This document shows positions 1 to 8,305 of a stretch of 64,000 bases of DNA, one piece after another. The first letter of the stretch is position 1. Every line of letters starts with the position of its first letter. Under the pieces are notes generated by a model. That model searched no databases. It had not been told where the DNA came from and saw only the letters and a list, made by a program, of their open reading frames with translations. The DNA is taken from contig NZ_LWLB01000034.1 of the NCBI RefSeq assembly GCF_001905145.1, positions 248,001 to 312,000 of the forward strand. The letters run 5' to 3'. This DNA comes from Nocardiopsis sp. TSRI0078 (GTDB lineage: Bacteria > Actinomycetota > Actinomycetes > Streptosporangiales > Streptosporangiaceae). The position numbers were made by a program, and so were the translations under genes.

Positions 1-272
1 CGCACGCCCCCGACGTGCTCGTGCTGGACGAACCGACCTTCGGCCAGGACACCCGTACGTGGACCGAGCTGGTGGAGCTGCTGGGAGCCCTGCGGGCCGA
101 GGGGCGGGCCGTGGTCATGGCCACCCACGACGGCCTGCTGCTGCGGCACCTGGCGGACGCGCGGGTGCGCGTGGCCGAGGGCCGCGCCGTGTACGAGGCC
201 GCCCTCCCGGGCGGGCGCGCACCCGAGCCCGCCTCCTGGGGCGAGGCGGCGGGGAGGAGGCCCCGTGGGTGA
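1..272 (+). CDS. ECF transporter ATP-binding protein, C-terminal fragment
   Basis: This is the 3' end of an ABC ATPase gene that enters from the left edge. The visible part starts at HAPDVLVLDEPTFGQD, which holds the Walker B motif and catalytic Glu (VLVLDEP) followed by the D-loop. The switch histidine follows in VVMATHDGLLL. CbiO/EcfA-type ATPases of energy-coupling-factor vitamin or metal transporters have this 'DEPTFGQD' form. Its last eight bases overlap the next gene, an EcfT membrane protein, so the two are translationally coupled parts of one transporter module. The Walker A half and any substrate-binding S component lie outside the window, so the transported substrate cannot be named. 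Confidence 0.85.
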   Translation, partial: HAPDVLVLDEPTFGQDTRTWTELVELLGALRAEGRAVVMATHDGLLLRHLADARVRVAEGRAVYEAALPGGRAPEPASWGEAAGRRPRG

Positions 273-1047
273 CCGACGGACTCCGGGCGGGGACACGCTG
301 ACCCTGGACACGCCGGAGGAGGGCGGGTTCCGCTACTGGCTCGTCGGGTTCAACCCCGCCGCCAAGCTGCTCGCCGCCCTGCTCCTGGGGCTCGGCCTGG
401 TCCCGGCCGTGGACGCCGTGACCGGCGGCGTGGTGCTGGCGGGGGTCGTGCTGCTCCTGCCGTTCAGCGGGATCGACCGGCGCACCCTGCTCGTCCTGGG
501 CGGCCCCTTCCTGCTCATGGGCCTCTCCAACGGTCTGGTCAACTACCTGTACGGCGAACACGGCGCGGAGGGGGCCCTGGGCGCGGCGGTGCGCCTGCTG
601 GCCATCGCCCTGCCGGGCCTGATCGCGGCCGTGAGCAGCGACCCGACGGAGATGTCCGACGGGCTGGTGCAGCGGCTGCGGGTACCCGAGCGGCCCGCCA
701 TGGGCGTGCTGGCGGCGCTGCGGCTCGTCCCGCTGCTGGCCGACCAGTGGCGCACCATCACGCTGGCGCGGCGGGCCCGCGGGCTGGAGGCCGGGCGCAA
801 CCCCGTACGGGTGGTCACGCTGTTCTTCGGCCGCCTGTTCGCCCTCCTGGTGCGGTCCATCCGCACCGGGACGCTCCTGGCCACGGCGATGGACGCCCGC
901 GCGTTCGGCACCGGGCCGCGCACCCGGGCCAGGCGGAGCCGCTGGCGCCGGGCGGACACGCTGCTGATCGCGGGCGCGGCCCTGCTCCTGGCGGCGGCGT
1001 ACGCGCTGTCCGCGCGGCTGGGGACCCTGGTGCTGCTCTTCTCCTGA
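265..1047 (+). CDS. ECF transporter transmembrane protein EcfT (CbiQ family)
   Basis: A 260-residue polytopic membrane protein with about five hydrophobic segments. It is the energy-coupling T subunit that links two EcfA-type ATPases to a substrate-binding S component. The diagnostic feature is the pair of Ala-Arg-Gly-like coupling motifs in the cytoplasmic helices: ARRARGLEAG near residue 170 and AMDARAFG near residue 210. These helices contact the ATPase grooves in this family. The GTG start overlaps the stop of the ATPase gene by eight bases. No S-component gene follows, so it is either upstream of the window or encoded elsewhere, as in group II ECF systems. Confidence 0.85.
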   Translation: MGDRRTPGGDTLTLDTPEEGGFRYWLVGFNPAAKLLAALLLGLGLVPAVDAVTGGVVLAGVVLLLPFSGIDRRTLLVLGGPFLLMGLSNGLVNYLYGEHGAEGALGAAVRLLAIALPGLIAAVSSDPTEMSDGLVQRLRVPERPAMGVLAALRLVPLLADQWRTITLARRARGLEAGRNPVRVVTLFFGRLFALLVRSIRTGTLLATAMDARAFGTGPRTRARRSRWRRADTLLIAGAALLLAAAYALSARLGTLVLLFS

Positions 1048-1098
1048 ACCGGGTGGTAGGCAGTTCAGGACATCGACGTCGAATGGAAGGTGGGGATC

Positions 1099-1887
1099 GT
1101 GGGCGAGTTCGTTCGCGTGGAGACCGACCCGGACCACCCGGCGGTGGCCGTGATCAGGCTGGACCGACCGAAGGTGAACGCGCTCAACGCGGCGTTGACG
1201 GCGGAGATCGCCGATGCCGCGCGACAGGTGGCCACCGACCCGGACGTGCGCGCCGTGGTCCTCTACGGCGGTGAGCGCGTGTTCGTCGCGGGCGCCGACA
1301 TCAAGGAGATGGCGGACCGCACCGCCGCAGAGATGCGCGAGTACGCGCGCAACCTGCAGAACGCGCTGACCCTGGTGGCGCGCATCCCCAAGCCGGTCGT
1401 GGCGGCCGTCACCGGATACGCGCTGGGCGGCGGCCTGGAACTGGCGCTGGCCGCCGACTTCCGGGTCGCGGGCGCGGGGGCGAGGCTGGGCGTGCCCGAG
1501 ATCCAGCTCGGCGTGATCCCCGGCGCGGGCGGCACCCAGCGCCTGCCCCGCCTGGTGGGCCCGTCCCGGGCCAAGGAGATGATCTTCAGCGGCCGCCACG
1601 TGAAGGCGGACGAGGCCCGGGAGGTCGGCCTGGTGGACGAGGTCGTCCCGGACGAGGAGGTCTACGGGGCGGCCGTGGCCCGGGTCGCGGGGTACGCCGA
1701 CGGTCCGGCCGTGGCGCTGGCCGCCGCCAAGGAGGCCGTGGACCGGGGCCTGGAGACCGACCTGGAGACGGGTCTGGAGATCGAGCGCCTGCACTTCGCC
1801 GGGCTGTTCGCGACCGAGGACCAGAAGAGCGGCATGCGCAGCTTCGTCGAGCAGGGGCCGGGCAAGGCCTCCTTCAGCGGGCGCTGA
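1099..1887 (+). CDS. Enoyl-CoA hydratase/isomerase (crotonase family)
   Basis: A crotonase-fold enzyme of about 262 residues that hydrates trans-2-enoyl-CoA in beta-oxidation or a related acyl-CoA route. Both glutamates that act in classical enoyl-CoA hydratase are present: one in GGGLELALAADFR and one in GVPEIQLGVIPG. The oxyanion-hole segment is VFVAGADIKEM. I prefer the GTG at 1099 because AAGGTGGGG lies just upstream of it, whereas the in-frame GTG at 1090 is inside that ribosome site. The electron-transfer flavoprotein genes 3 kb downstream fit a fatty-acid oxidation context. Its substrate chain length cannot be read from the sequence. Confidence 0.88.
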   Translation: MGEFVRVETDPDHPAVAVIRLDRPKVNALNAALTAEIADAARQVATDPDVRAVVLYGGERVFVAGADIKEMADRTAAEMREYARNLQNALTLVARIPKPVVAAVTGYALGGGLELALAADFRVAGAGARLGVPEIQLGVIPGAGGTQRLPRLVGPSRAKEMIFSGRHVKADEAREVGLVDEVVPDEEVYGAAVARVAGYADGPAVALAAAKEAVDRGLETDLETGLEIERLHFAGLFATEDQKSGMRSFVEQGPGKASFSGR

Positions 1888-1891
1888 GCCT

Positions 1892-1941
1892 GGCGGGAGG
1901 GGGAGGCCGGACGCCGCGGGGCCGGGCCTCCCCCTCCCGCC
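1892..1941 (+). terminator. Strong hairpin terminator after the enoyl-CoA hydratase
   Basis: A perfect 17-bp inverted repeat begins four bases after the stop codon. The left arm is GGCGGGAGGGGGAGGCC (1892-1908), the right arm is 1925-1941, and the loop is 16 nt. No U-tract follows, as is common for actinobacterial hairpin terminators. Confidence 0.8.
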
Positions 1942-2244
1942 GTCTCCCCGGCACCCGGCAGGGCCCCCTCCCCGCCGGGCCGGACGGCGACGGGGCGGAT
2001 CCGGCCGAACGTCCGCATCCGGCCACTCCGGACACGGAGGAGGGAACCGCGCACGCGAGTTTTCCGTCATACTCGTGGTGGTCGTTCCAGGACGGACGCG
2101 CCGCCGGAGCCCCCTGGACACCCCGGCGGGCGCGGAAGCGACCGCACGGGCCCCGGACGGGCCACACAAGCCAAGGTTGACCCATCCCCCCGGCCGATAA
2201 GCTGGACGTGGCGGTATGCGGTCTTTTGAGGGGATGAGTTCTCG
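1942..2244 (+). promoter_or_regulatory. Upstream region of the Ser/Thr kinase gene, with a candidate promoter
   Basis: No gene is visible here. A candidate housekeeping promoter is TTGACC at 2177-2182 with TAAGCT at 2198-2203. The 15-nt spacer is slightly short. A GAGGGGATG ribosome-site region lies just before the ATG at 2245. Confidence 0.35.
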
Positions 2245-4563
2245 ATGGCAATGTCGGCAGGTTTCCCCACGGGCGAGGAGCTGCCGGAGCGCATCGGCCA
2301 CTACGTGATCCGCCGCCGTATCGGGCAGGGCGGCATGGGCGTGGTGTACCAGGCCGAGGACCCCCGGACCGAGCAGTTCGTCGCGGTGAAGGTCCTCAAG
2401 CCCGAGGTCGCGGGGGACCACATCGCCCGGGCACGGCTCGCACGCGAGGTCGAGACCATGCGCCGGGTGCACAGTCCCAACGTGGCCGAGGTCATCGACG
2501 CCGACACCCAGGCCGAGCTGCCGTGGGTGGTCACCGAGTACATCCCGGGCCCGACCCTGGACTCGACCGTCACCGACCACGGCCCGCTGCGCGGCCGCGC
2601 CCTCACGCGCTTCGTGACCGGCCTGGCCCGGGCGATCAAGGACATCCACGCGGTGGAGGTGATCCACCGTGACCTCAAGCCCGGCAACGTGATCATCTCC
2701 AACGGCGAGCCGATCGTCATCGACTTCGGCATCGCGCACGCCGTGGACGGCGCCAAGCTGACCCAGACGGGCACGTTCGTCGGCACGCCCAGCTACCTGT
2801 CCCCGGAGGTCATCGAGGGCACCGACCTGGGCCCGGCCACCGACATCCACGCCTGGGGCGGCACCGTCGCCTTCGCCTCCACCGGCCGCCCGCCCTACGG
2901 CGCGGGCTCCTTCGAGGTCATCTTCTTCCGCATCCTCAACGGCGAGATCGACATGGACGGGATGCACGAGGCGCTGCGTCCGCTGGTCAACCGCGCCGTC
3001 TCCCGCGACATGGCGAGCCGTCCCACGGCCGAGCGGCTGGTCGAGGAGACCAGCCGCCTCAACCTCGACCTGCCCTGGACCGAGGACGCCGGCGGCCGGC
3101 CCACCGGGCTGACCGGCACCCACACCGTGTACAACCCGTCCGTGGGCGGCCTTCCCGAGTCCGATCCCGCGGCGGGCGGCAGCGGCGGCCCGGGCGGCGC
3201 CGCGGCGGCGGGGGCCGCCGGTGCCGCTCTCGGCGCCGGCTACCTGGCCGGACGCGCGTCCGGGGGCGACGAGGGATGGGGTCCCCCGCACACGAGCAGC
3301 GGGTCCCACCAGGCCGCCGCTTCCTGGTCCCTGCCCAAGGAGCCCCCGAGCCAGGCCTCCGCCGCCCACGCGAACGGCCTGGACGGTGATCCGGAGGCCA
3401 CGGACGACCTGTCGGGCGCCGCCGACGACGCCCGGCGGGGCTGGGACGCCGGCGAGGACGCGACCGACGACCTGGGGGGCGGCACCCAGCGGATCACCCC
3501 CGGCGGCTCCGACGACCTGGACGACCCGCAGGGGACCATGCGGATCAACCCCGTCGGCGCCGGGGAGGACCCCGACGACATGCAGGGCACGCGGCGCTTC
3601 CAGCCGGGTGAGCTGTCCCGCGACGAGCCGCGGGGCACCATGATGATGGACCCCGTGGACGGGAACGGCCGCTGGGACGACCACGGGCGTCGCCCCGTCG
3701 CGGAGGACGAGGGCTACCAGGCTCCGCAGACCCAGTTCTTCAACACCCCGCTGCACAAGGGCGACTTCGCCGACATCCTCACCCCCGTGGACGACAACCG
3801 CCACAGCGGCCGGACGCAGGAGTTCGACGAGGAGGACTACGAGGAGCGCGGCGGCTGGCTGAGCCGGTTCAGGCGCGGCAGCAACGACCGGATGGGCGAC
3901 TACCTCCGGGGCGGCGGCGACGAGTACGACGAGTACTACGACGACGAGCACGAGGCCGAGGTGTGGCGGATGCACCCGCTGGTGCTCATCCCCGTCATGC
4001 TCTCGCTGGCCGGTGTGGCCCTGTGGTTTCCCTGGTTCGGCATCCTGCTGGGCATCGTGATCATCGCCGGGCTGAGCGCCCTGGACGTGGTCAAGGCCGA
4101 GCACGCCCGACGCCTGCAGACCCGCGGCCCGCGCAACTCCGACAGCATGGTGGTGGCGCTGAGCTTCCCGTGGGCCTTCGGGCGCATGGTGCTGCGCACG
4201 GTCGGGTTCGGCCTGATCTACCTACTGGCCGGGATCCTGGTCGGCATGGTCTACGCGCAGATCGTGGAGACGGGCAACTACGGCGCCAACTACACCGGTT
4301 CGTTCGCCGTCTTCGTGATGATCCTGCTCAGCTACATCATGCCGAGCGGGCGCGGGGCCCGGCACCAGGCGGTGTGGCTGGTCGAGCGGGTGCGGTTCCA
4401 CAACCTGTACCTGTACATCGGCGTGGTCATCGGCATCCTGCTGCTGACCATGCTCATCATGTCCATCGGCCTGACAGCCGCTCCGTCCTGGTCCTGGGGG
4501 ACGCTGCAGGGGCCTTCGGATTGGTTCGGATCCGACACCTCCAGCCCCTCCGAGTCCGCCTAG
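2245..4563 (+). CDS. Membrane-anchored serine/threonine protein kinase with a Thr-motif repeat linker
   Basis: A 772-residue Hanks-type kinase. Residues 15-275 carry the kinase fold: Gly-rich loop IGQGGMGVVY, invariant Lys49 in VAVKV, catalytic HRDLKPGN with Asp143, DFG at 160-162 and GTPSYLSPEV in the activation segment. A long acidic, Gly-rich linker follows. It contains four repeats of the form G-T-x-(R/M)-(I/F/M)-x-P, then TQFFNTP and TQEFDEED. The C-terminus (about 575-745) has four hydrophobic helices instead of the usual single helix plus PASTA domains. The Thr repeats look like possible phospho-threonine docking sites for an FHA protein; that is inference. It is a single-gene unit with a terminator on each side. 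The substrate is unknown. Confidence 0.92.
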   Translation: MAMSAGFPTGEELPERIGHYVIRRRIGQGGMGVVYQAEDPRTEQFVAVKVLKPEVAGDHIARARLAREVETMRRVHSPNVAEVIDADTQAELPWVVTEYIPGPTLDSTVTDHGPLRGRALTRFVTGLARAIKDIHAVEVIHRDLKPGNVIISNGEPIVIDFGIAHAVDGAKLTQTGTFVGTPSYLSPEVIEGTDLGPATDIHAWGGTVAFASTGRPPYGAGSFEVIFFRILNGEIDMDGMHEALRPLVNRAVSRDMASRPTAERLVEETSRLNLDLPWTEDAGGRPTGLTGTHTVYNPSVGGLPESDPAAGGSGGPGGAAAAGAAGAALGAGYLAGRASGGDEGWGPPHTSSGSHQAAASWSLPKEPPSQASAAHANGLDGDPEATDDLSGAADDARRGWDAGEDATDDLGGGTQRITPGGSDDLDDPQGTMRINPVGAGEDPDDMQGTRRFQPGELSRDEPRGTMMMDPVDGNGRWDDHGRRPVAEDEGYQAPQTQFFNTPLHKGDFADILTPVDDNRHSGRTQEFDEEDYEERGGWLSRFRRGSNDRMGDYLRGGGDEYDEYYDDEHEAEVWRMHPLVLIPVMLSLAGVALWFPWFGILLGIVIIAGLSALDVVKAEHARRLQTRGPRNSDSMVVALSFPWAFGRMVLRTVGFGLIYLLAGILVGMVYAQIVETGNYGANYTGSFAVFVMILLSYIMPSGRGARHQAVWLVERVRFHNLYLYIGVVIGILLLTMLIMSIGLTAAPSWSWGTLQGPSDWFGSDTSSPSESA
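3478..3660 (+). repeat. Four degenerate Thr-containing repeats in the kinase linker
   Basis: The encoded motifs are GTQRITPG, GTMRINPV, GTRRFQPG and GTMMMDPV, spaced roughly 17 residues apart by acidic segments. Each keeps the Gly-Thr pair and a Pro at the seventh position. Confidence 0.7.
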
Positions 4564-4587
4564 ACGGCGCAGCGGCACCGGACCCGC

Positions 4588-4630
4588 CGACGCCCTCCCT
4601 CCCTCGCGGGGGGAGGGCGTCGTCCTTTTT
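4588..4630 (+). terminator. Intrinsic terminator after the kinase gene
   Basis: A 12-bp stem, CGACGCCCTCCC (4588-4599) pairing with 4611-4622, is followed by TCCTTTTT. This is the most canonical U-tailed terminator in the window. Confidence 0.85.
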
Positions 4631-4982
4631 CTGACCGTCACCGGTGGTGTGACCGGTTCCGGAGGGGCCCGTGGCGACTAGGGTGGAAACCGGGGACCGG
4701 ATCCCCGTCCGGTGCCGTGCACCGCGGCGGGACGTCGGCGGTCCGGTGCCGCGGGGGGCGTTCGGGGTTGCCTCAGTCACACCGGGGGCCACGGGTTGGC
4801 CTCCAAGCTACTAGCCAGTAACATTTGGCTGTATGAGCACACTGCGGGACCTGTCTGGACGTGAAGGCGGCCCCGCCGTCGGATGACCGAACGGCATTCG
4901 GCATTGTTGGCAGTACGGGGCGCGCCAGCGTCCGACCGCCGCACGGCGGATCCATGGAGTGCAGGGAGGTCGGCCACCGGCC
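4631..4982 (+). promoter_or_regulatory. etfBA upstream region with a palindromic operator candidate
   Basis: No gene is visible between the kinase terminator and etfB. TACT-AGCC-AGTA at 4809-4820 is a perfect 4+4 inverted repeat in a locally AT-richer stretch. Its TACT-N4-AGTA layout resembles sites of TetR-type fatty-acid regulators in actinobacteria. That assignment is inference. Confidence 0.4.
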
Positions 4983-5762
4983 ATGAATATTGTCGTTTTG
5001 GTCAAGCAGGTCCCGGACACGGCGACCGAACGGAAGCTCAACGCCGATGACAAGACGCTCGACCGCGCAGCGTCCGACGGCGTCATCAACGAGCTCGACG
5101 AGTACGCGATCGAGGAGGCCCTCCTCCTCAAGGAGAAGCACGGCGGCGAGGTCACCATCCTGACGATGGGACCGGAGAAGGCCACGGAGTCCATCCGCAA
5201 GGCCCTGTCGATGGGCGCGGACAAGGCCGTCTTCGTCAACGACGACGCGCTCCACGGCTCGGACGCGCTCCAGACCGCCTACGCGCTCGCGCAGGCCCTG
5301 GGCACCATCGAGTACGACGTGGTCGTCCTGGGCTCGGAGTCCACCGACGCCCGTACCGGCGTCGTCGGCGCCGCGCTCGCCGAGTACCTCGGCCTGCCGC
5401 AGCTCACGTTCGCGCGCAAGGTCGACATCGACGGCAGCACGATCAGGATCCAGCGCCAGACCGACTACGGCTACGACGTCGTCGAGGCCCAGCTCCCGGC
5501 GGTGGTCTCCGTGGTCGAGAAGATCAACGAGCCCCGCTACCCGTCCTTCAAGCTCATCATGCAGGCGAAGAAGAAGCCGGTCGACAAGAAGTCCGCCGCC
5601 GACGCGGGCATCGACACCGGCCGGGTCGGCCTGGCCAACGCCGCCACCGAGACCGTCGACTTCGCCGCCGCGCCGCCGCGCGCCGCGGGCACGGTCGTCA
5701 AGGACGAGGGTGACGGCGGCGCCAAGATCGCCGACTTCCTCGTCGAGAAGAAGTTCGTGTAG
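4983..5762 (+). CDS. etfB: Electron transfer flavoprotein beta subunit
   Basis: A 259-residue FixA/EtfB protein. It starts MNIVVLVKQVPDT and continues with the AMP-binding fold: GGEVTILTMGPEKA, ALSMGADKAV and VVLGSESTDARTGVVG. The ETF heterodimer takes electrons from acyl-CoA dehydrogenases and passes them to the quinone pool through ETF dehydrogenase. The ATG at 4983 matches the conserved N-terminus of the family; GGGAGG lies about 14 nt upstream. etfA follows after 33 nt on the same strand, forming a two-gene operon. Confidence 0.95.
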   Translation: MNIVVLVKQVPDTATERKLNADDKTLDRAASDGVINELDEYAIEEALLLKEKHGGEVTILTMGPEKATESIRKALSMGADKAVFVNDDALHGSDALQTAYALAQALGTIEYDVVVLGSESTDARTGVVGAALAEYLGLPQLTFARKVDIDGSTIRIQRQTDYGYDVVEAQLPAVVSVVEKINEPRYPSFKLIMQAKKKPVDKKSAADAGIDTGRVGLANAATETVDFAAAPPRAAGTVVKDEGDGGAKIADFLVEKKFV

Positions 5763-5795
5763 GTCCGGCGAGAGACTCAGGAAGGTTCAAGGATT

Positions 5796-6740
5796 ATGGC
5801 TGAGGTCCTCGTCCTCGTCGACCACGTCGACGGACAGGTCAAGAAGGTCACCACCGAGCTGCTCACCGCCGCCCGCCGTATCGGCGAGCCCGCGGCCGTG
5901 TGGATCGGCGACGGTGCGGAGTCGGGCAAGGGCGCGCTGGCCGAGTACGGCGCGGAGAAGGTCTACGTGGCCCCGGCCGAGCTGGGCGACTACGTCGTCG
6001 CCCCCAAGGCCGAGCTGCTCGCCAAGCTCGCCCAGGACAAGGGCGCCGCCGCGATCCTGGTCTCGGCCACCGCCGAGAACAAGGAGATCGCCGGCCGCAC
6101 CGCCGTCAAGCTGGGCTCCGGTGTGCTCACCGACGTCGTGGACGTCAACGCCGAGGTCGTCGCCGAGCACAGCGTCTTCGGCGGTGCCACCATCACCCAC
6201 GCCCGCGTGCGCACCGGCGTGCCGGTCGTCGCCGTCCGTCCGAACTCCGTCCCGGCCGAGGCCGCATCCGGCGCCGCCGCCGAGGAGGCCGTGTCGGTCG
6301 AGGTCTCCGAGGCCGCCAAGACCGCCAAGGTCGTCGAGCGCGTCGCCGAGGAGCAGGGCGAGCGCCCCGAGCTCACCGAGGCCGCGATCGTGGTCTCCGG
6401 TGGCCGCGGCGTCGGCTCCGACGACTTCTCCGTCGTCGAGAACCTGGCCGACTCCCTCGGTGCGGCCGTGGGCGCCTCCCGCGCCGCCGTCGACTCCGGC
6501 TGGTACCCGAACCAGTTCCAGGTCGGCCAGACCGGTAAGACGGTCAGCCCGAACCTGTACGTGGCCCTCGGTATCTCCGGCGCGATCCAGCACCGCGCGG
6601 GCATGCAGACCGCGAAGAACATCGTCGCGGTCAACAAGGACCCCGAGGCCCCGATCTTCGAGCTGGCCGACTTCGGCGTCGTGGGCGACCTGCACACGGT
6701 CGCTCCGCAGCTCACCGAGGAGATCAAGAAGCGCAAGTAG
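5796..6740 (+). CDS. etfA: Electron transfer flavoprotein alpha subunit
   Basis: A 314-residue FixB/EtfA protein. The C-terminal FAD-binding domain is clear: SGGRGVGSDDF, VGQTGKTVSPNLYVALGISGAIQH, then NIVAVNKDPEAPIFELADFGVVGDL. The last segment is the family's nucleotide-binding signature. The N-terminal domain (about 1-190) is diverged, as usual. AGGAAGG lies upstream of the ATG. It pairs with etfB to carry electrons from beta-oxidation dehydrogenases. A strong terminator hairpin follows 20 nt after the stop. Confidence 0.95.
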   Translation: MAEVLVLVDHVDGQVKKVTTELLTAARRIGEPAAVWIGDGAESGKGALAEYGAEKVYVAPAELGDYVVAPKAELLAKLAQDKGAAAILVSATAENKEIAGRTAVKLGSGVLTDVVDVNAEVVAEHSVFGGATITHARVRTGVPVVAVRPNSVPAEAASGAAAEEAVSVEVSEAAKTAKVVERVAEEQGERPELTEAAIVVSGGRGVGSDDFSVVENLADSLGAAVGASRAAVDSGWYPNQFQVGQTGKTVSPNLYVALGISGAIQHRAGMQTAKNIVAVNKDPEAPIFELADFGVVGDLHTVAPQLTEEIKKRK

Positions 6741-6759
6741 TACCGCGCGCCCGACCCCG

Positions 6760-6791
6760 AACGCCCGGCCAGGTCCTCCTGGCCGGGCGTT
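6760..6791 (+). terminator. Perfect hairpin terminator after etfA
   Basis: A 14-bp perfect stem, AACGCCCGGCCAGG (6760-6773) with 6778-6791, encloses a TCCT tetraloop. Confidence 0.85.
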
Positions 6792-6864
6792 CGCGCTCGC
6801 GGGGACCGTTTCCGCCGGTACGGACCGGGTAGGCGGGCCGCACGGCGGAGACCGGGGAGGGGCG

Positions 6865-7743
6865 ATGGCGACGGGCACGGCGAAGGTGCGTGCCGGGCGG
6901 CGCGTGGTGCGGGTGCGCAGGCCCGACAAGCCGCTGTTCGGTGAGGGCGGCGCGACCAAGGAGGACCTGGCGGAGTACCACGCCAGGATCGCGCCCCTGA
7001 TGCTGCCGCACCTGCGCGGCCGGCCCGTGGCCCTGGAGCGGTTCCCGGACGGGATCGGGGCGCAGGGCTTCTTCGTCAAGCACCCGTCGGTCCCGGACTG
7101 GGTGCGCACCGTGGAGACCAGCGGCGGGCGGATGATGGTGTGCCAGGACGCGGCGGCGCTGGTGTGGTGCGCCGACCAGGCGGCGATCACCGTGCACGCC
7201 TGGCAGTCCAGGGAGCCGGACCTGGGTCGCCCCGACCGGATGGTGATCGACCTGGATCCCGCCGGGGACGGCCCGAAGGCCTTCGCCGCGTGCAGGGCCG
7301 CGGCCCGGGACACACGGGAGGTACTCGACGACCTGGGCCTGGCCGCGTACGTGATGACCAGCGGGTCCAGGGGACTGCACGTGCGCTCGCCGCTGCGCCC
7401 GGAGGTGGGCGACCAGGAGGTCCGCCGCCTGGCGGAGGCGGTCGCGGACCGGGTGGCGGCCCGGCGTCCGGAGGAGCTGACCACCGAGGTGCGCAAGGCG
7501 TCGCGGGGGAGGCGGTTGTTCGTGGACTACCTGCGCAACGGCCGCGAGCAGCTCGCGGTCGCTCCGTACTCGGTGCGGGCCAGGCCGGGGGCGCCGGTCG
7601 CGGCGCCGATCACCTGGGAGGAGCTGGACGGGCTGGAGTCGGCCGGGGCGTTCACGATCGACCTGGAACGGGACGAGTGCCCGTTCGCGGGGATGGGACG
7701 GCACGCCCGGTCCCCGCGCAGGGCCCTGGAACGGCTGGGCTGA
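6865..7743 (+). CDS. Stand-alone LigD-type DNA polymerase (archaeo-eukaryotic primase fold)
   Basis: A 292-residue protein equivalent to the polymerase domain of bacterial LigD, which adds nucleotides at breaks during non-homologous end joining. The metal-binding motif is in RMVIDLDPAG, the second motif is SGSRGLHV, and GIGAQGFFVKH is the conserved N-terminal block. No ligase or 3'-phosphoesterase domain is fused, and no ku gene is nearby, so the partner proteins must be encoded elsewhere. The start ATG has GGGGAGGGG upstream. This split-domain form is known in actinobacteria. The function as an NHEJ polymerase is inferred from family membership. Confidence 0.88.
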   Translation: MATGTAKVRAGRRVVRVRRPDKPLFGEGGATKEDLAEYHARIAPLMLPHLRGRPVALERFPDGIGAQGFFVKHPSVPDWVRTVETSGGRMMVCQDAAALVWCADQAAITVHAWQSREPDLGRPDRMVIDLDPAGDGPKAFAACRAAARDTREVLDDLGLAAYVMTSGSRGLHVRSPLRPEVGDQEVRRLAEAVADRVAARRPEELTTEVRKASRGRRLFVDYLRNGREQLAVAPYSVRARPGAPVAAPITWEELDGLESAGAFTIDLERDECPFAGMGRHARSPRRALERLG

Positions 7744-7902
7744 GGCGGGTGCCCGGAGCCCCTCGTGCGCAACGGCACGGTTCCCGGGCCCGCCGCCGGC
7801 GGGGCCGTCGCGGGCGGCGACGAGGGCCCCGCGCCGCTCCTCCGGTTCGGCGGGCCGCGTTACCGTGGACCCTTCTGGCGGGTTCGGAGGGAGGCGGCGG
7901 GC

Positions 7903-8305
7903 ATGGGGCTGAGGGAACGCCTGGGGGAGTGGTTCGGCGGGCGGAGGGAATCCGTCCCCAGGACACCGGAGCGGCTCCGGGCGGAGGAGGAGCAGCGGAC
8001 GCTGGACGCGATGCACCGGCAGATCGACGACGTCCGTGCCCGGTTCCTGCGGATGCGGACGCGCTGCCTTTCGGAGGCGGCGGGCGCGGTGTCCGGCGAG
8101 CCGCCGCGCTTTGCGACCGTGGAGGAGGCCCGGGCCCATATGCGGTGGCTCCGCGCGGTGCTCGCCGGGGGCCCAAGGGCTGAGGCCGTACCCGCGCGGC
8201 CCCGGAAGTGGCTGAACAGTTGGCCAAGAAGCGGCAAGTCCCGTTGTCCGAGTGCGGGCTCCGGGTCACCGTGGCAGGCAGCGACGCCTACGCGGGGGAG
8301 AGCCG
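7903..8305 (+). pseudogene. Small charged helical ORF with a broken reading frame
   Basis: A good ribosome site (GGAGGGAGG) precedes the ATG at 7903. It opens MGLRERLGEWFGG and continues as a charged, probably helical stretch of about 90 residues (RAEEEQRTLDAMHRQIDDV). Around 8170-8207 codon quality in that frame collapses, and the -1 frame becomes plausible as coding (VAEQLAKKRQVPLSECG). Neither frame meets a stop before the aldehyde dehydrogenase start. I therefore see either a frameshift or a decayed gene, or an uncorrected one-base error in the G/C runs near 8166-8205. I do not recognise the family. Confidence 0.4.

Noticed and set aside
115..4104. A 1329-codon open frame on the minus strand
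   Set aside because: It runs antisense across EcfT, the hydratase and the kinase, all with clear motifs. Long antisense frames are expected when third positions are almost all G or C.
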